Assembly: GCF_011808225.1 (NCBI RefSeq)
Contig: NZ_SOYS01000003.1
Location: 372,001-436,000, forward strand
Length of the DNA stretch: 64,000 nt
Reading direction: 5' to 3'
Origin: Cedecea colo
Lineage (GTDB): Bacteria; Pseudomonadota; Gammaproteobacteria; Enterobacterales; Enterobacteriaceae
Part shown: in pieces, positions 49,412 to 60,170 of the stretch
Layout: every line of letters starts with the position of its first letter
How positions within the stretch are numbered: position 1 is the first letter of the stretch
The notes under the pieces: model-generated
What the model was told of the DNA's origin: nothing
Databases searched by the model: none
The model's input: only the letters and a program-made list of their open reading frames with translations
Translations under genes and position numbers: made by a program

Positions 49412-50509
49412 ATGGCTCAACAGACTCCTTTGTTTGAACAACATAATCTCTGCGGCGCGCGCATGGTGGATTTCCATGGCTGGATGATGCCGCTGCACTA
49501 CGGCTCGCAGATTGACGAACACCACGCGGTACGTACCGATGCGGGCATGTTCGACGTTTCCCACATGACCATTGTCGATTTACACGGCAGCCGCACCCGT
49601 GAATTTCTGCGCTACCTGGTCGCCAACGACGTTGCCAAACTGACCCAGCCGGGCAAAGCCCTTTATACCGGCATGCTGAACGCGTCCGGCGGCGTTATCG
49701 ACGATCTCATTATCTATTTCTTTACTGAAGACTATTTCCGCCTGGTGGTGAACTCCGCCACCCGTGAAAAAGACCTTGAGTGGATCAGCCAGCACGCGGA
49801 GCCGTTCGCCGTTGAATTGACCGTGCGGGACGATCTGGCTCTGATTGCCGTGCAGGGCCCCAATGCCCAGGCAAAAGCCGCCAAACTGTTTACCGAAGAG
49901 CAACGCAACGCGGTAGCAGGCATGAAGCCATTCTTTGGCGTGCAGGCGGGAGATTTGTTTATCGCCACCACCGGCTACACCGGCGAAGCAGGCTATGAAA
50001 TTGCCATGCCAAACGAGAAAGCCGCAGAATTCTGGGCGCAGCTTGTTGAAGCGGGCGTTAAGCCCTGCGGCCTCGGCGCGCGCGATACGCTGCGTCTGGA
50101 AGCGGGCATGAACCTCTACGGCCAGGAAATGGACGAAGGCGTTTCTCCGCTGGCGGCAAACATGGGCTGGACCGTGGCCTGGGAACCTGCCGACCGCGAT
50201 TTTATCGGCCGCGAAGCGCTTGAAGCACAGCGCGCAAAAGGCACCGGGAAGCTGGTCGGCTTGATCATGACCGAGAAAGGCGTATTACGTAACGAGCTGC
50301 CCGTTCGTTTCACCGACGAATCCGGCAACGTCTGCGAAGGGATTATCACCAGCGGCACCTTCTCGCCAACGCTTGGCTACAGCATTGCTCTGGCGCGCGT
50401 ACCGGCAGGCATCGGCGACACCGCCATCGTCCAGATCCGCAACCGCGAAATGCCGGTAAAAGTCACTAAACCTGTTTTTGTTCGCGCCGGTAAGCCCGTC
50501 GCACAGTAA
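49412..50509 (+). CDS. gcvT: Glycine cleavage system T protein (aminomethyltransferase)
   Basis: A 365-residue folate-dependent protein that releases ammonia and forms methylene-THF from the lipoyl-bound intermediate on GcvH. The start at 49412 ([24 protein letters not shown]) matches E. coli. The folate site includes [18 protein letters not shown], and [34 protein letters not shown] is the signature. It is the first gene of gcvTHP, 22 bp before gcvH. Confidence 0.98.
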   Translation: MAQQTPLFEQHNLCGARMVDFHGWMMPLHYGSQIDEHHAVRTDAGMFDVSHMTIVDLHGSRTREFLRYLVANDVAKLTQPGKALYTGMLNASGGVIDDLIIYFFTEDYFRLVVNSATREKDLEWISQHAEPFAVELTVRDDLALIAVQGPNAQAKAAKLFTEEQRNAVAGMKPFFGVQAGDLFIATTGYTGEAGYEIAMPNEKAAEFWAQLVEAGVKPCGLGARDTLRLEAGMNLYGQEMDEGVSPLAANMGWTVAWEPADRDFIGREALEAQRAKGTGKLVGLIMTEKGVLRNELPVRFTDESGNVCEGIITSGTFSPTLGYSIALARVPAGIGDTAIVQIRNREMPVKVTKPVFVRAGKPVAQ

Positions 50510-50531
50510 ATTTTGATAGAGGGAAAGAACG

Positions 50532-50921
50532 ATGAGCAATGTGCCTAATGAACTGAAATACAGCAAAGAACATGAATGGCTGCGTAAAGAAGCGGATGGC
50601 TCCTGGACCGTAGGCATCACCGAGCATGCGCAAGAGCTGCTGGGCGATATGGTGTTCGTGGATCTGCCAGAAGTGGGCACCGCCGTCAGCGCCGGTGACG
50701 ACTGCGCCGTTGCGGAATCCGTGAAAGCCGCATCCGATATTTATGCGCCAGTCAGCGGCGAAATCCTCGCCGTGAACAACGAACTGGAAGGCGCGCCGGA
50801 GCTGGTAAACAGCGAGCCGTACACCGGCGGCTGGATCTTTAAAATCAAAGCCAGCGACGAATCTGAGTTAGACGCTCTGCTGGACGCCGCCGCGTACGAA
50901 GCCCTGTTGGAAAACGAGTAA
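50532..50921 (+). CDS. gcvH: Glycine cleavage system H protein
   Basis: A 129-residue lipoyl carrier protein that shuttles the aminomethyl group between GcvP, GcvT and Lpd. The lipoyl lysine is in [17 protein letters not shown] near residue 65. Its length equals that of E. coli GcvH. It has a GAGGG site and lies 22 bp after gcvT; a BIME-like repeat separates it from gcvP. Confidence 0.99.
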   Translation: MSNVPNELKYSKEHEWLRKEADGSWTVGITEHAQELLGDMVFVDLPEVGTAVSAGDDCAVAESVKAASDIYAPVSGEILAVNNELEGAPELVNSEPYTGGWIFKIKASDESELDALLDAAAYEALLENE

Positions 50922-50930
50922 TACTGTATC

Positions 50931-51014
50931 TGGCGGGTGACGCTCTGCTTACCCGCCCTACGATGTTCACCAAGACTTGTTTTGTAGGGTGGATAAGCGT
51001 CGCGCCATCCACCG
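50931..51014. repeat. BIME-like REP pair 4 (inside the gcv operon)
   Basis: TGGCGGGTGACGCTCTGCTTA followed by CCCGCCCTACG, and the inverse GTAGGGTGGATAAGCGTCG followed by CGCCATCCACCGC. It lies between gcvH and gcvP, so it is transcribed within the operon and may shape mRNA stability. Confidence 0.9.
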
Positions 51015-51049
51015 CTAAAGTTCTGCATGTTTTTCAGGAATCACCGCTC

Positions 51050-53923
51050 ATGACCCAGTCCTTACGTAGCCTTGAGAACCACGAAGCGTTTATTGACCGC
51101 CACATTGGCCCCTGCGCCCGGCAGCAGCACGAAATGCTGGAAACCGTGGGCGCGGGTTCTTTAAATGAACTGATTTCCACCATTGTTCCGGCTGATATTC
51201 AGCTCGCACAGCCGCCGCAGGTGGGCGAAGCGGCAACAGAATTTGCCGCACTGGCTGAACTCAAAGCCATTGCTGGCCGCAATAAGCGCTTCAAAACCTA
51301 CATTGGGATGGGCTACACCGCGGTACAAACGCCGCCGGTAATTCTGCGTAACATGCTGGAAAACCCGGGCTGGTACACCGCGTATACGCCTTATCAGCCA
51401 GAAGTTTCTCAGGGCCGTCTCGAAGCGCTGCTGAACTTCCAGCAGGTAACGCTGGACCTGACCGGTCTGGATATCGCCTCCGCCTCGCTGCTTGATGAAG
51501 CAACCGCCGCCGCAGAAGCAATGGCGATGGCAAAGCGCGTAAGCAAACTGAAGAACGCCAACCGTTTCTTCGTGGCGGCTGACATCCATCCGCAGACGCT
51601 GGACGTGGTGCGTACCCGCGCGGAAACCTTTGGTTTTGACGTGATCGTCGATGAGGCAGCAAAAGTGCTGGATCATCAGGACGTATTCGGCGTGCTGCTG
51701 CAACAGGTTGGCACCACGGGAGAAGTGCACGATTACAGCGCGCTCATTGAAGCATTAAAACAACGCAAAGTTGTGGTAAGCGTCGCCGCTGATTTTATGT
51801 CGCTGGTGCTGCTGACCGCGCCGGGTAAGCAGGGCGCAGACATCGTCTTCGGCTCCGCACAGCGCTTTGGCGTGCCGATGGGCTACGGCGGCCCGCATGC
51901 GGCATTCTTCGCCGCGCGTGATGAATTTAAACGCTCCATGCCAGGCCGTATTATCGGCGTTTCTCGCGACGCTTCGGGCCGCACCGCGCTGCGTATGGCG
52001 ATGCAGACTCGTGAGCAGCATATCCGCCGCGAGAAAGCGAACTCCAACATCTGTACTTCTCAGGTGCTGCTGGCCAATATCGCCAGCCTGTACGCGGTGT
52101 TCCACGGTCCGGCCGGGCTTAAGCGCATTGCAGGCCGCATTCACCGCCTGACCGATATCCTTGCCGCTGGCCTGCAAAAGAAAGGCCTGGTGCTGCGCCA
52201 CAAACACTGGTTCGACACGCTGTGCGTGGAAGTGGCAGATAAAGTCGCCGTCCTGGCGCGTGCCGAAGCAAACGAAATCAACCTGCGCAGCGACATTCTG
52301 GGCGCGGTAGGCATTACGCTTGACGAAGCGACCACTCGCGAAGACGTGCAGGCGCTGTTCAACGTGCTGCTGGGCGATAACCACGGTCTGGATATCGACA
52401 AACTGGACCAGGACGTGGCTGGCGACAGCCTGTCTATCCCGGCGGCAATGCTGCGCGAAGACGAAATTCTGGCTCATCCGGTATTCAATCGCTACCACAG
52501 CGAAACCGAGATGATGCGCTACATGCACTCTCTGGAGCGCAAAGATCTGGCGCTCAACCAGGCGATGATCCCGCTCGGCTCCTGCACCATGAAGCTTAAC
52601 GCCGCGGCGGAAATGATCCCCATCACCTGGCCGGAATTTGCCGAACTGCATCCGTTCTGCCCGGCAAACCAGGCGGAAGGCTATCACCAGATGATTTCCC
52701 AGCTGTCTGACTGGCTGGTGAAACTGACCGGTTACGACGCGCTTTGCATGCAGCCAAACTCTGGCGCGCAGGGTGAATATGCTGGCCTGCTGGCGATTCG
52801 CCGTTACCACGAAAGCCGCAACGAAGCCGGGCGTAATATCTGCCTGATCCCCAGCTCTGCACACGGCACCAATCCGGCCTCTGCACAAATGGCGGGCATG
52901 GAAGTGATCGTTGTCGCCTGCGACAAGCAGGGCAACATCGATCTTCAGGATCTGCGTGCGAAAGCGGAGCAGGCGGGCGCTGCGCTTTCCTGCATCATGG
53001 TGACTTATCCGTCCACCCATGGCGTTTACGAAGAAACCATCCGCGAAGTCTGCGAGATTGTTCACCAGGCAGGCGGCCAGGTTTACCTGGACGGCGCGAA
53101 CATGAACGCTCAGGTGGGCATTACTTCGCCGGGCCATATCGGCGCGGACGTTTCACACCTCAACCTGCACAAAACTTTCTGCATTCCACACGGCGGCGGC
53201 GGGCCGGGCATGGGGCCAATCGGCGTGAAAGCGCATCTGGCGCCGTTTGTGCCGGGCCACAGCGTGGTGCAAATTGAAGAGATGCTGACCCAGCAGGGCG
53301 CGGTTTCTGCCGCACCGTTCGGCAGCGCTTCGATCCTGCCAATCAGCTGGATGTACATTCGTATGATGGGCGCGGAAGGCCTGAAGAAAGCAAGTCAGGT
53401 GGCGATTCTGAACGCCAACTACATCGCCAGCCGCCTGCAGTCCGCCTTCCCGATTCTCTACGCTGGCGCGAATGGCCGCGTGGCGCACGAATGTATTCTC
53501 GATATTCGTCCGCTGAAAGAAGAAACCGGCATTAGCGAGTTGGATATTGCTAAGCGCCTGATTGATTTCGGATTCCATGCGCCGACCATGTCCTTCCCGG
53601 TTGCGGGGACGCTGATGGTTGAGCCAACAGAATCTGAAAGCAAGCTGGAGCTGGACCGCTTTATCGACGCGATGTTAACTATTCGTACCGAAATCGACCG
53701 CGTAGCGCGTGGAGAATGGCCGCTGGAAGACAATCCGCTGGTGAATGCACCGCACACGCAGGATGAAATTGTCTCTGAGTGGGCGCACCCATACACCCGC
53801 GAACTGGCCGTTTTCCCGACGGGCCACAGCAATAAATACTGGCCGACCGTTAAGCGTCTGGACGATGTGTATGGCGACCGTAACCTGTTCTGCTCCTGCG
53901 TGCCGATGAGCGAATATCAGTAA
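51050..53923 (+). CDS. gcvP: Glycine dehydrogenase (decarboxylating), P protein
   Basis: A 957-residue PLP enzyme that decarboxylates glycine and passes the aminomethyl group to GcvH. Both halves show the aminotransferase-like fold; the PLP lysine is in [22 protein letters not shown] near residue 706. The start at 51050 ([21 protein letters not shown]) gives the E. coli length; a frame of 29 codons further upstream runs through the repeat. It ends gcvTHP. The operon terminator has been duplicated by the copy B element. Confidence 0.98.
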   Translation: MTQSLRSLENHEAFIDRHIGPCARQQHEMLETVGAGSLNELISTIVPADIQLAQPPQVGEAATEFAALAELKAIAGRNKRFKTYIGMGYTAVQTPPVILRNMLENPGWYTAYTPYQPEVSQGRLEALLNFQQVTLDLTGLDIASASLLDEATAAAEAMAMAKRVSKLKNANRFFVAADIHPQTLDVVRTRAETFGFDVIVDEAAKVLDHQDVFGVLLQQVGTTGEVHDYSALIEALKQRKVVVSVAADFMSLVLLTAPGKQGADIVFGSAQRFGVPMGYGGPHAAFFAARDEFKRSMPGRIIGVSRDASGRTALRMAMQTREQHIRREKANSNICTSQVLLANIASLYAVFHGPAGLKRIAGRIHRLTDILAAGLQKKGLVLRHKHWFDTLCVEVADKVAVLARAEANEINLRSDILGAVGITLDEATTREDVQALFNVLLGDNHGLDIDKLDQDVAGDSLSIPAAMLREDEILAHPVFNRYHSETEMMRYMHSLERKDLALNQAMIPLGSCTMKLNAAAEMIPITWPEFAELHPFCPANQAEGYHQMISQLSDWLVKLTGYDALCMQPNSGAQGEYAGLLAIRRYHESRNEAGRNICLIPSSAHGTNPASAQMAGMEVIVVACDKQGNIDLQDLRAKAEQAGAALSCIMVTYPSTHGVYEETIREVCEIVHQAGGQVYLDGANMNAQVGITSPGHIGADVSHLNLHKTFCIPHGGGGPGMGPIGVKAHLAPFVPGHSVVQIEEMLTQQGAVSAAPFGSASILPISWMYIRMMGAEGLKKASQVAILNANYIASRLQSAFPILYAGANGRVAHECILDIRPLKEETGISELDIAKRLIDFGFHAPTMSFPVAGTLMVEPTESESKLELDRFIDAMLTIRTEIDRVARGEWPLEDNPLVNAPHTQDEIVSEWAHPYTRELAVFPTGHSNKYWPTVKRLDDVYGDRNLFCSCVPMSEYQ

Positions 53924-53948
53924 AGGCTATCAATAAGATATAAATAAG

Positions 53949-54128
53949 GGGCACGTCGGTGCCCTCAGACTGATGACAAACTCTCAACCAGCACAGGTTG
54001 AACATATACCACCGAATAAAAAATAAGGAAAATCAATGGATTGATTTTCGTCTGATAACCACAAAGAAGGAAAAACCACGCTTTTTCCTTCTTTGTCAGC
54101 AATCTAAGGGCACGTCGGTGCCCTTTGT
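53949..54128. mobile_element. Short inverted-repeat element, copy B (MITE-like)
   Basis: The core is about 53966-54107 (142 bp). It starts CAGACTGATGACAAACTCTCA and ends TTTGTCAGCAATCT; the ends are imperfect inverted repeats of about 15 bp. The flanks are the exact 17-bp direct repeat GGGCACGTCGGTGCCCT (53949-53965 and 54108-54124), itself a terminator hairpin followed on the right by TTGTTTT. The right half has two hairpins, as in copy C. It appears to have inserted into the gcvP terminator and doubled it. Confidence 0.75.
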
Positions 54129-54132
54129 TTTA
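54108..54132 (+). terminator. Terminator hairpin downstream of gcvP (right copy)
   Basis: GGGCAC / GTGCCC stem with a GTCG loop, then TTTGTTTT. The left copy at 53949-53965 lacks the T-tract because the element follows it. Confidence 0.8.
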
Positions 54133-54152
54133 TCTGGTGAACTGGGGGAAAT

Positions 54153-54896
54153 ATGCAAATCGCACTCGTCACCGGCGGCAGCCGCGGCATCGGCAGAGCA
54201 ACCGCTATCCTGCTGGCGCGCTCCGGCTATAAGGTCGTCGTTAACTATCTGCGTAACAAGCAGGCCGCAGATGAAGTAGTCAATGCTATTCGCGATGCGG
54301 GCGGCGAAGCGATGGCTATCAAAGCCGATATCGCCGATGAACTGCAGGTGCTGGCGATGTTTGCTGAAATCGACCATGCTTTTGGCCCGCTCACCGCCCT
54401 GGTCAATAACGCGGGCATTCTCTTCCAGCAATCCACCATCGAAAGCCTGACGGCGGATCGTATCAACCGCGTGCTGGCAACTAACGTTACGGGCTATTTT
54501 CTTTGTTGCCGTGAAGCGGTCAAGCGCATGGCTTATCGCCACGGCGGAGAAGGCGGTGCAATTGTTAACGTTTCTTCCGCTGCGGCACGCCTGGGTTCGC
54601 CGGGCGAATACGTCGATTACGCTGCCTCAAAAGGGGCGATAGACACGCTGACCACCGGGCTTTCGCTGGAAGTTGCGGCGCAGGGCATTCGCGTTAACGG
54701 CGTGCGTCCTGGGTTTATCTATACCGATATGCACGCATCGGGCGGCGAAGCCGGGCGGGTCGATCGCGTGAAGTTTTCCCTGCCGATGCAGCGTGGCGGG
54801 CAGCCGGAAGAAGTTGCCGAGGCCATTGCCTGGTTGCTCAGCCAAAAAGCCTCTTATGTCACCGGCAGCTTTATCGATTTGGCCGGTGGAAAATAA
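54153..54896 (+). CDS. ygfF: SDR-family oxidoreductase YgfF
   Basis: A 247-residue short-chain dehydrogenase with unknown substrate. The NAD(P) motif is VTGGSRGIGRATAILLA (N-terminal), NNAG follows in ALVNNAGILFQ, Ser is in VNVSSAAARLG, and the catalytic YxxxK is in VDYAASKGAID near residue 160. A glucose/ribitol-like SDR close to E. coli YgfF, which also lies between gcvP and bglA. The start has a GGGG site 6 nt upstream. Confidence 0.93.
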   Translation: MQIALVTGGSRGIGRATAILLARSGYKVVVNYLRNKQAADEVVNAIRDAGGEAMAIKADIADELQVLAMFAEIDHAFGPLTALVNNAGILFQQSTIESLTADRINRVLATNVTGYFLCCREAVKRMAYRHGGEGGAIVNVSSAAARLGSPGEYVDYAASKGAIDTLTTGLSLEVAAQGIRVNGVRPGFIYTDMHASGGEAGRVDRVKFSLPMQRGGQPEEVAEAIAWLLSQKASYVTGSFIDLAGGK

Positions 54897-54900
54897 AGAA

Positions 54901-54951
54901 ACAGCCTGGATAGCGCCAGCAAAGCCAGGGGAGCGTTGTCCAGGCTGCTGT
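54901..54951. terminator. Hairpin after ygfF and the MXKDX gene
   Basis: ACAGCCTGGA / TCCAGGCTG arms close a long, imperfect stem between the two convergent genes; TTTCTTT on the minus side could complete a terminator for the MXKDX gene. Confidence 0.55.
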
Positions 54952-54955
54952 TATA

Positions 54956-55198
54956 TTAGTTTTTCTTCATAGTATCTTTAGACATGGCGTCCTTCGACAT
55001 ACTGCCTTTATGCATGTCCTGCTCCGGCACTGACCCTTTCTTCATACAATCTTTTTTCATGCCGTCTTTATTGCAATCGTGGGACATACCCATTTTGTCT
55101 TTCGACATATTATCTTTGCTCATTGTGTCGGCAGCATTTGCGCCCGCCATTCCCAAAGCCAGCGTGGAGCACATAAAAACAGCGTAGAGTTTTTTCAT
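54956..55198 (-). CDS. Exported pentapeptide MXKDX-repeat protein
   Basis: An 80-residue protein. The first 22 residues are a Sec signal (MKKLYAVFMCSTLALGMAGANA). The mature part is a low-complexity run of Met-Ser-Lys-Asp-type pentads (MSKDNMSKDKMGM ... MSKDAMSKDTMKKN) with two Cys residues and many Met, His and Lys residues. Proteins of this type occur widely in enterobacteria without a set function; Met-rich exported proteins often bind copper or other metals, which is only a suggestion here. It lies 250 bp from a two-component system transcribed the other way. Confidence 0.8.
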   Translation of the reverse strand: MKKLYAVFMCSTLALGMAGANAADTMSKDNMSKDKMGMSHDCNKDGMKKDCMKKGSVPEQDMHKGSMSKDAMSKDTMKKN

Positions 55199-55450
55199 GT
55201 TATTTACCTTTTGATGGGTGAGGAATTTTAACTACCACTCAGCCGGGCGTTAAGCGCAGCCATAGCAGGCGGATAACGGCCGGTCGAATATGCAATACAG
55301 GCTTATCGCGCTGCTTGCTGACGATGCGATGAAGCCAGTATTGGCCAGATTTATTCCCCAATGCCTCACGCAAAGTTAAATAAAATGTGACAACTTCCCG
55401 GCTGCTTGTTGTGTAGACTTTCACTATGCGGCGCGTGTGGGAGTTAATAA

Positions 55451-56164
55451 GTGAAGCAGGACAAAAAGCTACTTATCGTGGAAGACGATGAGAACATTGC
55501 TGAGCTTTTGCAATTGCATCTGCGGGAAGAGGGTTTTGAAATAACCCATGCCGCAGACGGTAATGTCGGTCTGGAAAAGCTTAAGCAGGGAGGATGGGAC
55601 GCGTTAATCCTCGACCTGATGCTGCCCGGCGTGGATGGTCTGGAAATTTGCCGCTACGCCCGCACCATGACGCGCTATACGCCAATCATTATGATCAGCG
55701 CCCGCTCCAGCGAAACGCACAGGGTGCTCGGCCTTGAACTTGGCGCGGATGACTACCTTGCTAAGCCCTTTTCCATGCTGGAACTGGTGGCGCGTGTCAA
55801 AGCGCTGTTTCGCCGCCAGGAAGCCATGAGCCACAACCTGCGCCTTGATGCGGGCACGCTCACTTTCGGCGCGCTCACTATCGATCCGCTGGCCCGTGAC
55901 GTGCAGCTTAACCATCTTTCGGTTGAACTTACGCCACGCGAATTCGATCTTCTTTATTTCTTTGCCAGAAATCCGGACAAAGTTTTCTCCCGCCTCAACT
56001 TGCTTAACCAGGTGTGGGGATATGAACACGAAGGTTACGAACATACGGTTAATACGCATATCAATCGCCTGCGCATCAAGATTGAAGACAACCCGGCGGA
56101 GCCGAGTTTTATTCGTACCGTCTGGGGAAAAGGCTATAAATTCACCGCACAGCCGCACGAGTAA
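55451..56164 (+). CDS. OmpR-family response regulator
   Basis: A 237-residue response regulator. The receiver domain (1-120) has the acidic pocket IVEDDE and the phospho-acceptor Asp55 in ALILDLMLPG, with Lys in LAKPF. The winged-helix OmpR domain (about 135-232) has LTPREFDLLYFFARNPDKVFS and HINRLRIKIEDNP and GKGYKF. The start is GTG with GGGAG 9 nt upstream. It is 3 nt before the histidine kinase gene. E. coli K-12 has no counterpart at this site; the signal is unknown, and the metal-binding-like MXKDX gene nearby is a possible target. Confidence 0.92.
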   Translation: MKQDKKLLIVEDDENIAELLQLHLREEGFEITHAADGNVGLEKLKQGGWDALILDLMLPGVDGLEICRYARTMTRYTPIIMISARSSETHRVLGLELGADDYLAKPFSMLELVARVKALFRRQEAMSHNLRLDAGTLTFGALTIDPLARDVQLNHLSVELTPREFDLLYFFARNPDKVFSRLNLLNQVWGYEHEGYEHTVNTHINRLRIKIEDNPAEPSFIRTVWGKGYKFTAQPHE

Positions 56165-56167
56165 ACC

Positions 56168-57634
56168 ATGCGAACTCTTACCCTTTCACAACGCCTGACG
56201 CTGATTTTTGCGCTTTTGCTCCTGACGTCGTGCGCGCTGCTGGGCTGGTTACAGGTGCGTACCAGCACGCAGTACAGCCAGGCGGTTATCCAGCAGCTTT
56301 CTGGCGATCTGGCGCAGCACATCAACCAAAGTTATCCGCTGCTCGGACAGGATGGACTTAATAAGGAATCAGTGCGCAGACTGTTCGATCACCTGATGGC
56401 CGTAAACCCCAGCGTTGAAGTTTACCTGCTGGATAATCAAGGTAATATCGTTGGCGACGGCGCGCCGGTTGGGCACCTGAAGCGCGAGCGTGTCGATTTA
56501 CAGCCGATACAAACGGCGTTAAGCAGCCGTCAGTATCCCATTTACGGCGACGATCCGCGCAGCCTTGAAGGCAGGAAAGTTTTTAGCGTGGCACCGATGC
56601 GCCAGAACGGGCAGGTCAAAGGTTATCTGTACGTTATTCTGCTGGGTGAGAATTACAGCGCGTTAAACAGCGATGCGCAATTTACCGCCCTGCTGAAAAT
56701 TGTTCTGCTTTCCATCAGCCTGGTTGCCCTGCTGGGGCTGATTGTGGGCGGGCTGGCTTTTCGGTGGATAACCCGTCCGCTGCGCGAGCTTTCTCATCAG
56801 GTCCGCGCCCTGGAAACCGGCGGCATGGAAGAGATGCGGACGATGGCTGCGCTGCCGCTGCATCAAGGAAAAGGCAACGATGAGATTAGCCTTCTGCGCC
56901 AGGGTGTTATCACCATGGCACGGCGCATTGCCGAACAGTGGCATCGTTTATCGCAACAGGATCAACTGCGCCGTGAGTTTATCGCCAATATTTCCCATGA
57001 CTTACGTACGCCGCTCACTTCCCTGCACGGCTATCTGGAAAGTTTATCCGTAATGTCGGCGACGCTTTCCGAAGCGGATAAAAAACGCTATCTGGACATC
57101 GCGCTTGGGCAGAGCCAGAAAGTCGGGGCGCTTGCGCAGTCGCTGTTTGAACTGGCGCGCCTGGAATATGGCGTGGTGAAACCGCAAAAAGAACATTTTT
57201 CTCTGGGCGAGCTTTTACAGGACGTGTTTCAAAAATTTGAACTGGCGGCGCAAACCCGGCGGCAGCAACTGCTGGCCGACATTCAGCCCGCTCTGCCGCT
57301 GATAGATGCCGATCTGGCGATGATCGAACGCGTGCTGACCAACCTGCTGGACAATGCTATTCGCCACGCGCCGGAAGGCGGCATCATAGCTGTGCGTTTG
57401 TGGAAAGAGGGCGGGAAAGTGCTGGTGCAGGTGAGTGATAACGGGCCCGGCATTCCGCAGGAATTAAAAGATGGGCTTTTCGTTCGCCCGTCTATCGCCA
57501 GCCAGTCACGGTTGCGGGTCGGTGGGCTGGGGTTGATGATTGTGCGCCAGATGCTGCAGCTTCACGGCAGCGACATTACGCTGGTAGAGAAACCAGATAA
57601 CGGTGCCTGTTTCCGCTTTGCGCTGCCGGTTTGA
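56168..57634 (+). CDS. Two-component sensor histidine kinase
   Basis: A 488-residue inner-membrane kinase. TM1 spans about residues 11-29 and TM2 about 177-200, enclosing a periplasmic sensor domain of about 145 residues. HAMP follows (200-255). HisKA has the phosphorylated His277 in FIANISHDLRTPLTSLHGYL. The catalytic ATPase domain has LTNLLDNAIRHAP (N box), DNGPGIP (G1), and VGGLGLMIVRQML (G2). It is cotranscribed with the response regulator. The sensed cue is not evident. Confidence 0.93.
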   Translation: MRTLTLSQRLTLIFALLLLTSCALLGWLQVRTSTQYSQAVIQQLSGDLAQHINQSYPLLGQDGLNKESVRRLFDHLMAVNPSVEVYLLDNQGNIVGDGAPVGHLKRERVDLQPIQTALSSRQYPIYGDDPRSLEGRKVFSVAPMRQNGQVKGYLYVILLGENYSALNSDAQFTALLKIVLLSISLVALLGLIVGGLAFRWITRPLRELSHQVRALETGGMEEMRTMAALPLHQGKGNDEISLLRQGVITMARRIAEQWHRLSQQDQLRREFIANISHDLRTPLTSLHGYLESLSVMSATLSEADKKRYLDIALGQSQKVGALAQSLFELARLEYGVVKPQKEHFSLGELLQDVFQKFELAAQTRRQQLLADIQPALPLIDADLAMIERVLTNLLDNAIRHAPEGGIIAVRLWKEGGKVLVQVSDNGPGIPQELKDGLFVRPSIASQSRLRVGGLGLMIVRQMLQLHGSDITLVEKPDNGACFRFALPV

Positions 57635-57640
57635 GTCGAT

Positions 57641-57755
57641 CGGGCGGCGCTGGCGCGTACTACCCGACCTACGAACTGATTAGCAAGTTGTGGAGACGCT
57701 TTCCAGGCATCAGGAAAGATTGCGTAGGGTGGATAGGCGCAGGCGCCATCCACCG
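57641..57755. repeat. BIME-like REP pair 5 (kinase-bglA gap)
   Basis: CGGGCGGCGCTGGCGCGTACT followed by ACCCGACCTACG, and the inverse CGTAGGGTGGATAGGCGCAGG followed by CGCCATCCACCG. The internal spacer is longer than in the other four copies. It lies between the convergent histidine kinase and bglA. Confidence 0.8.
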
Positions 57756-57800
57756 TTTACTCCGCTCGCCAACGTGGCGGTGCGATCTGCTACATCTTGC

Positions 57801-59372
<1,572 letters not shown>

Positions 59373-59398
59373 TTACATATAAAAAACAGCCTGTTTTT

Positions 59399-60127
59399 TT
59401 ACGCCATTTTTTTCGCCAGTTTACGGCCAATGGTCTCTAAGATATAAATAACGGGGATCTGCGTGGTAATGTCATAGACGCCAGCGACTCGCGTCAGCGG
59501 AATATGCCAGGAGATATTAAAATCAGCGAGCTTCGCCAGCGCTGAGTTTTCGTGGCTGGTAATCGACATCACCTTACAGTTGTGAAGGCTGAACTGGCTG
59601 GCAAAGCGCAGGATCTCTTCCGTCTCGCCTGAAACAGAAAGCACGATCGCCAGCGCATTTTTTGCCATATCATTGGTGACCGGGAAATAAGGATCGTCAA
59701 TATGGTTGCTGAATTTACCCACGTTTGAAAAGAAACGTGCGCCATATTTGGCTAAAGCACCGGAGGTCCCCGCGCCGACAAATATAATCCTTTCAGATGA
59801 GCAAATAATATCAACCGCAAGGGCGATTAAATTATCGAATTCTTCATTATTGGTACTTTTGAAAAAGCTAATTATTTCGCTGGGGCCAAAATTCGTCAAC
59901 GGCTCATCGTTTTGTTCCAGATATAATTTAAAGCGTACGCGAAACTCGGAATAACCGTCACAGTTCAGCTTACGGCAAAAGCGCAGCACGGTAGTGGTGG
60001 AAACGCCCGCGCCGTCGGCCAGTTCGCGAATGGTCATGTACATTACTTTGTCACGATTTTTAATGACATAGTTGTAGACCATCATTTCCAGGCCGTTGAG
60101 ATTAGCAATCGCCGCGTGAGTAAACAT
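59399..60127 (-). CDS. MurR/RpiR-family transcriptional regulator
   Basis: A 242-residue regulator. An N-terminal HTH_6 domain (MTIRELADGAGVSTTTVLRFCRKLNCDGYSEFRVRF) precedes a SIS sugar-phosphate-binding domain with IIFVGAGTSGALAKYGARFF and LSVSGETEEILRFA. The start at 60127 (MFTHAAIANLNG) has an AGGAAG site; the frame extends 44 codons further into the HD hydrolase gene. It is 165 bp upstream of bglA on the same strand, so bglA is its likely target, with a phosphorylated glycoside or sugar as effector. Confidence 0.9.
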   Translation of the reverse strand: MFTHAAIANLNGLEMMVYNYVIKNRDKVMYMTIRELADGAGVSTTTVLRFCRKLNCDGYSEFRVRFKLYLEQNDEPLTNFGPSEIISFFKSTNNEEFDNLIALAVDIICSSERIIFVGAGTSGALAKYGARFFSNVGKFSNHIDDPYFPVTNDMAKNALAIVLSVSGETEEILRFASQFSLHNCKVMSITSHENSALAKLADFNISWHIPLTRVAGVYDITTQIPVIYILETIGRKLAKKMA

Positions 60128-60170
60128 CGTACATCTTCCTGAAGTTACAGCCGTGAGCCGGTAAGAAAGT

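Noticed and set aside
51755..53137. A 460-codon minus-strand open frame opposite gcvP.
   Set aside because: Shadow frame of GC-rich coding DNA; composition and lack of any motif indicate it is not real.
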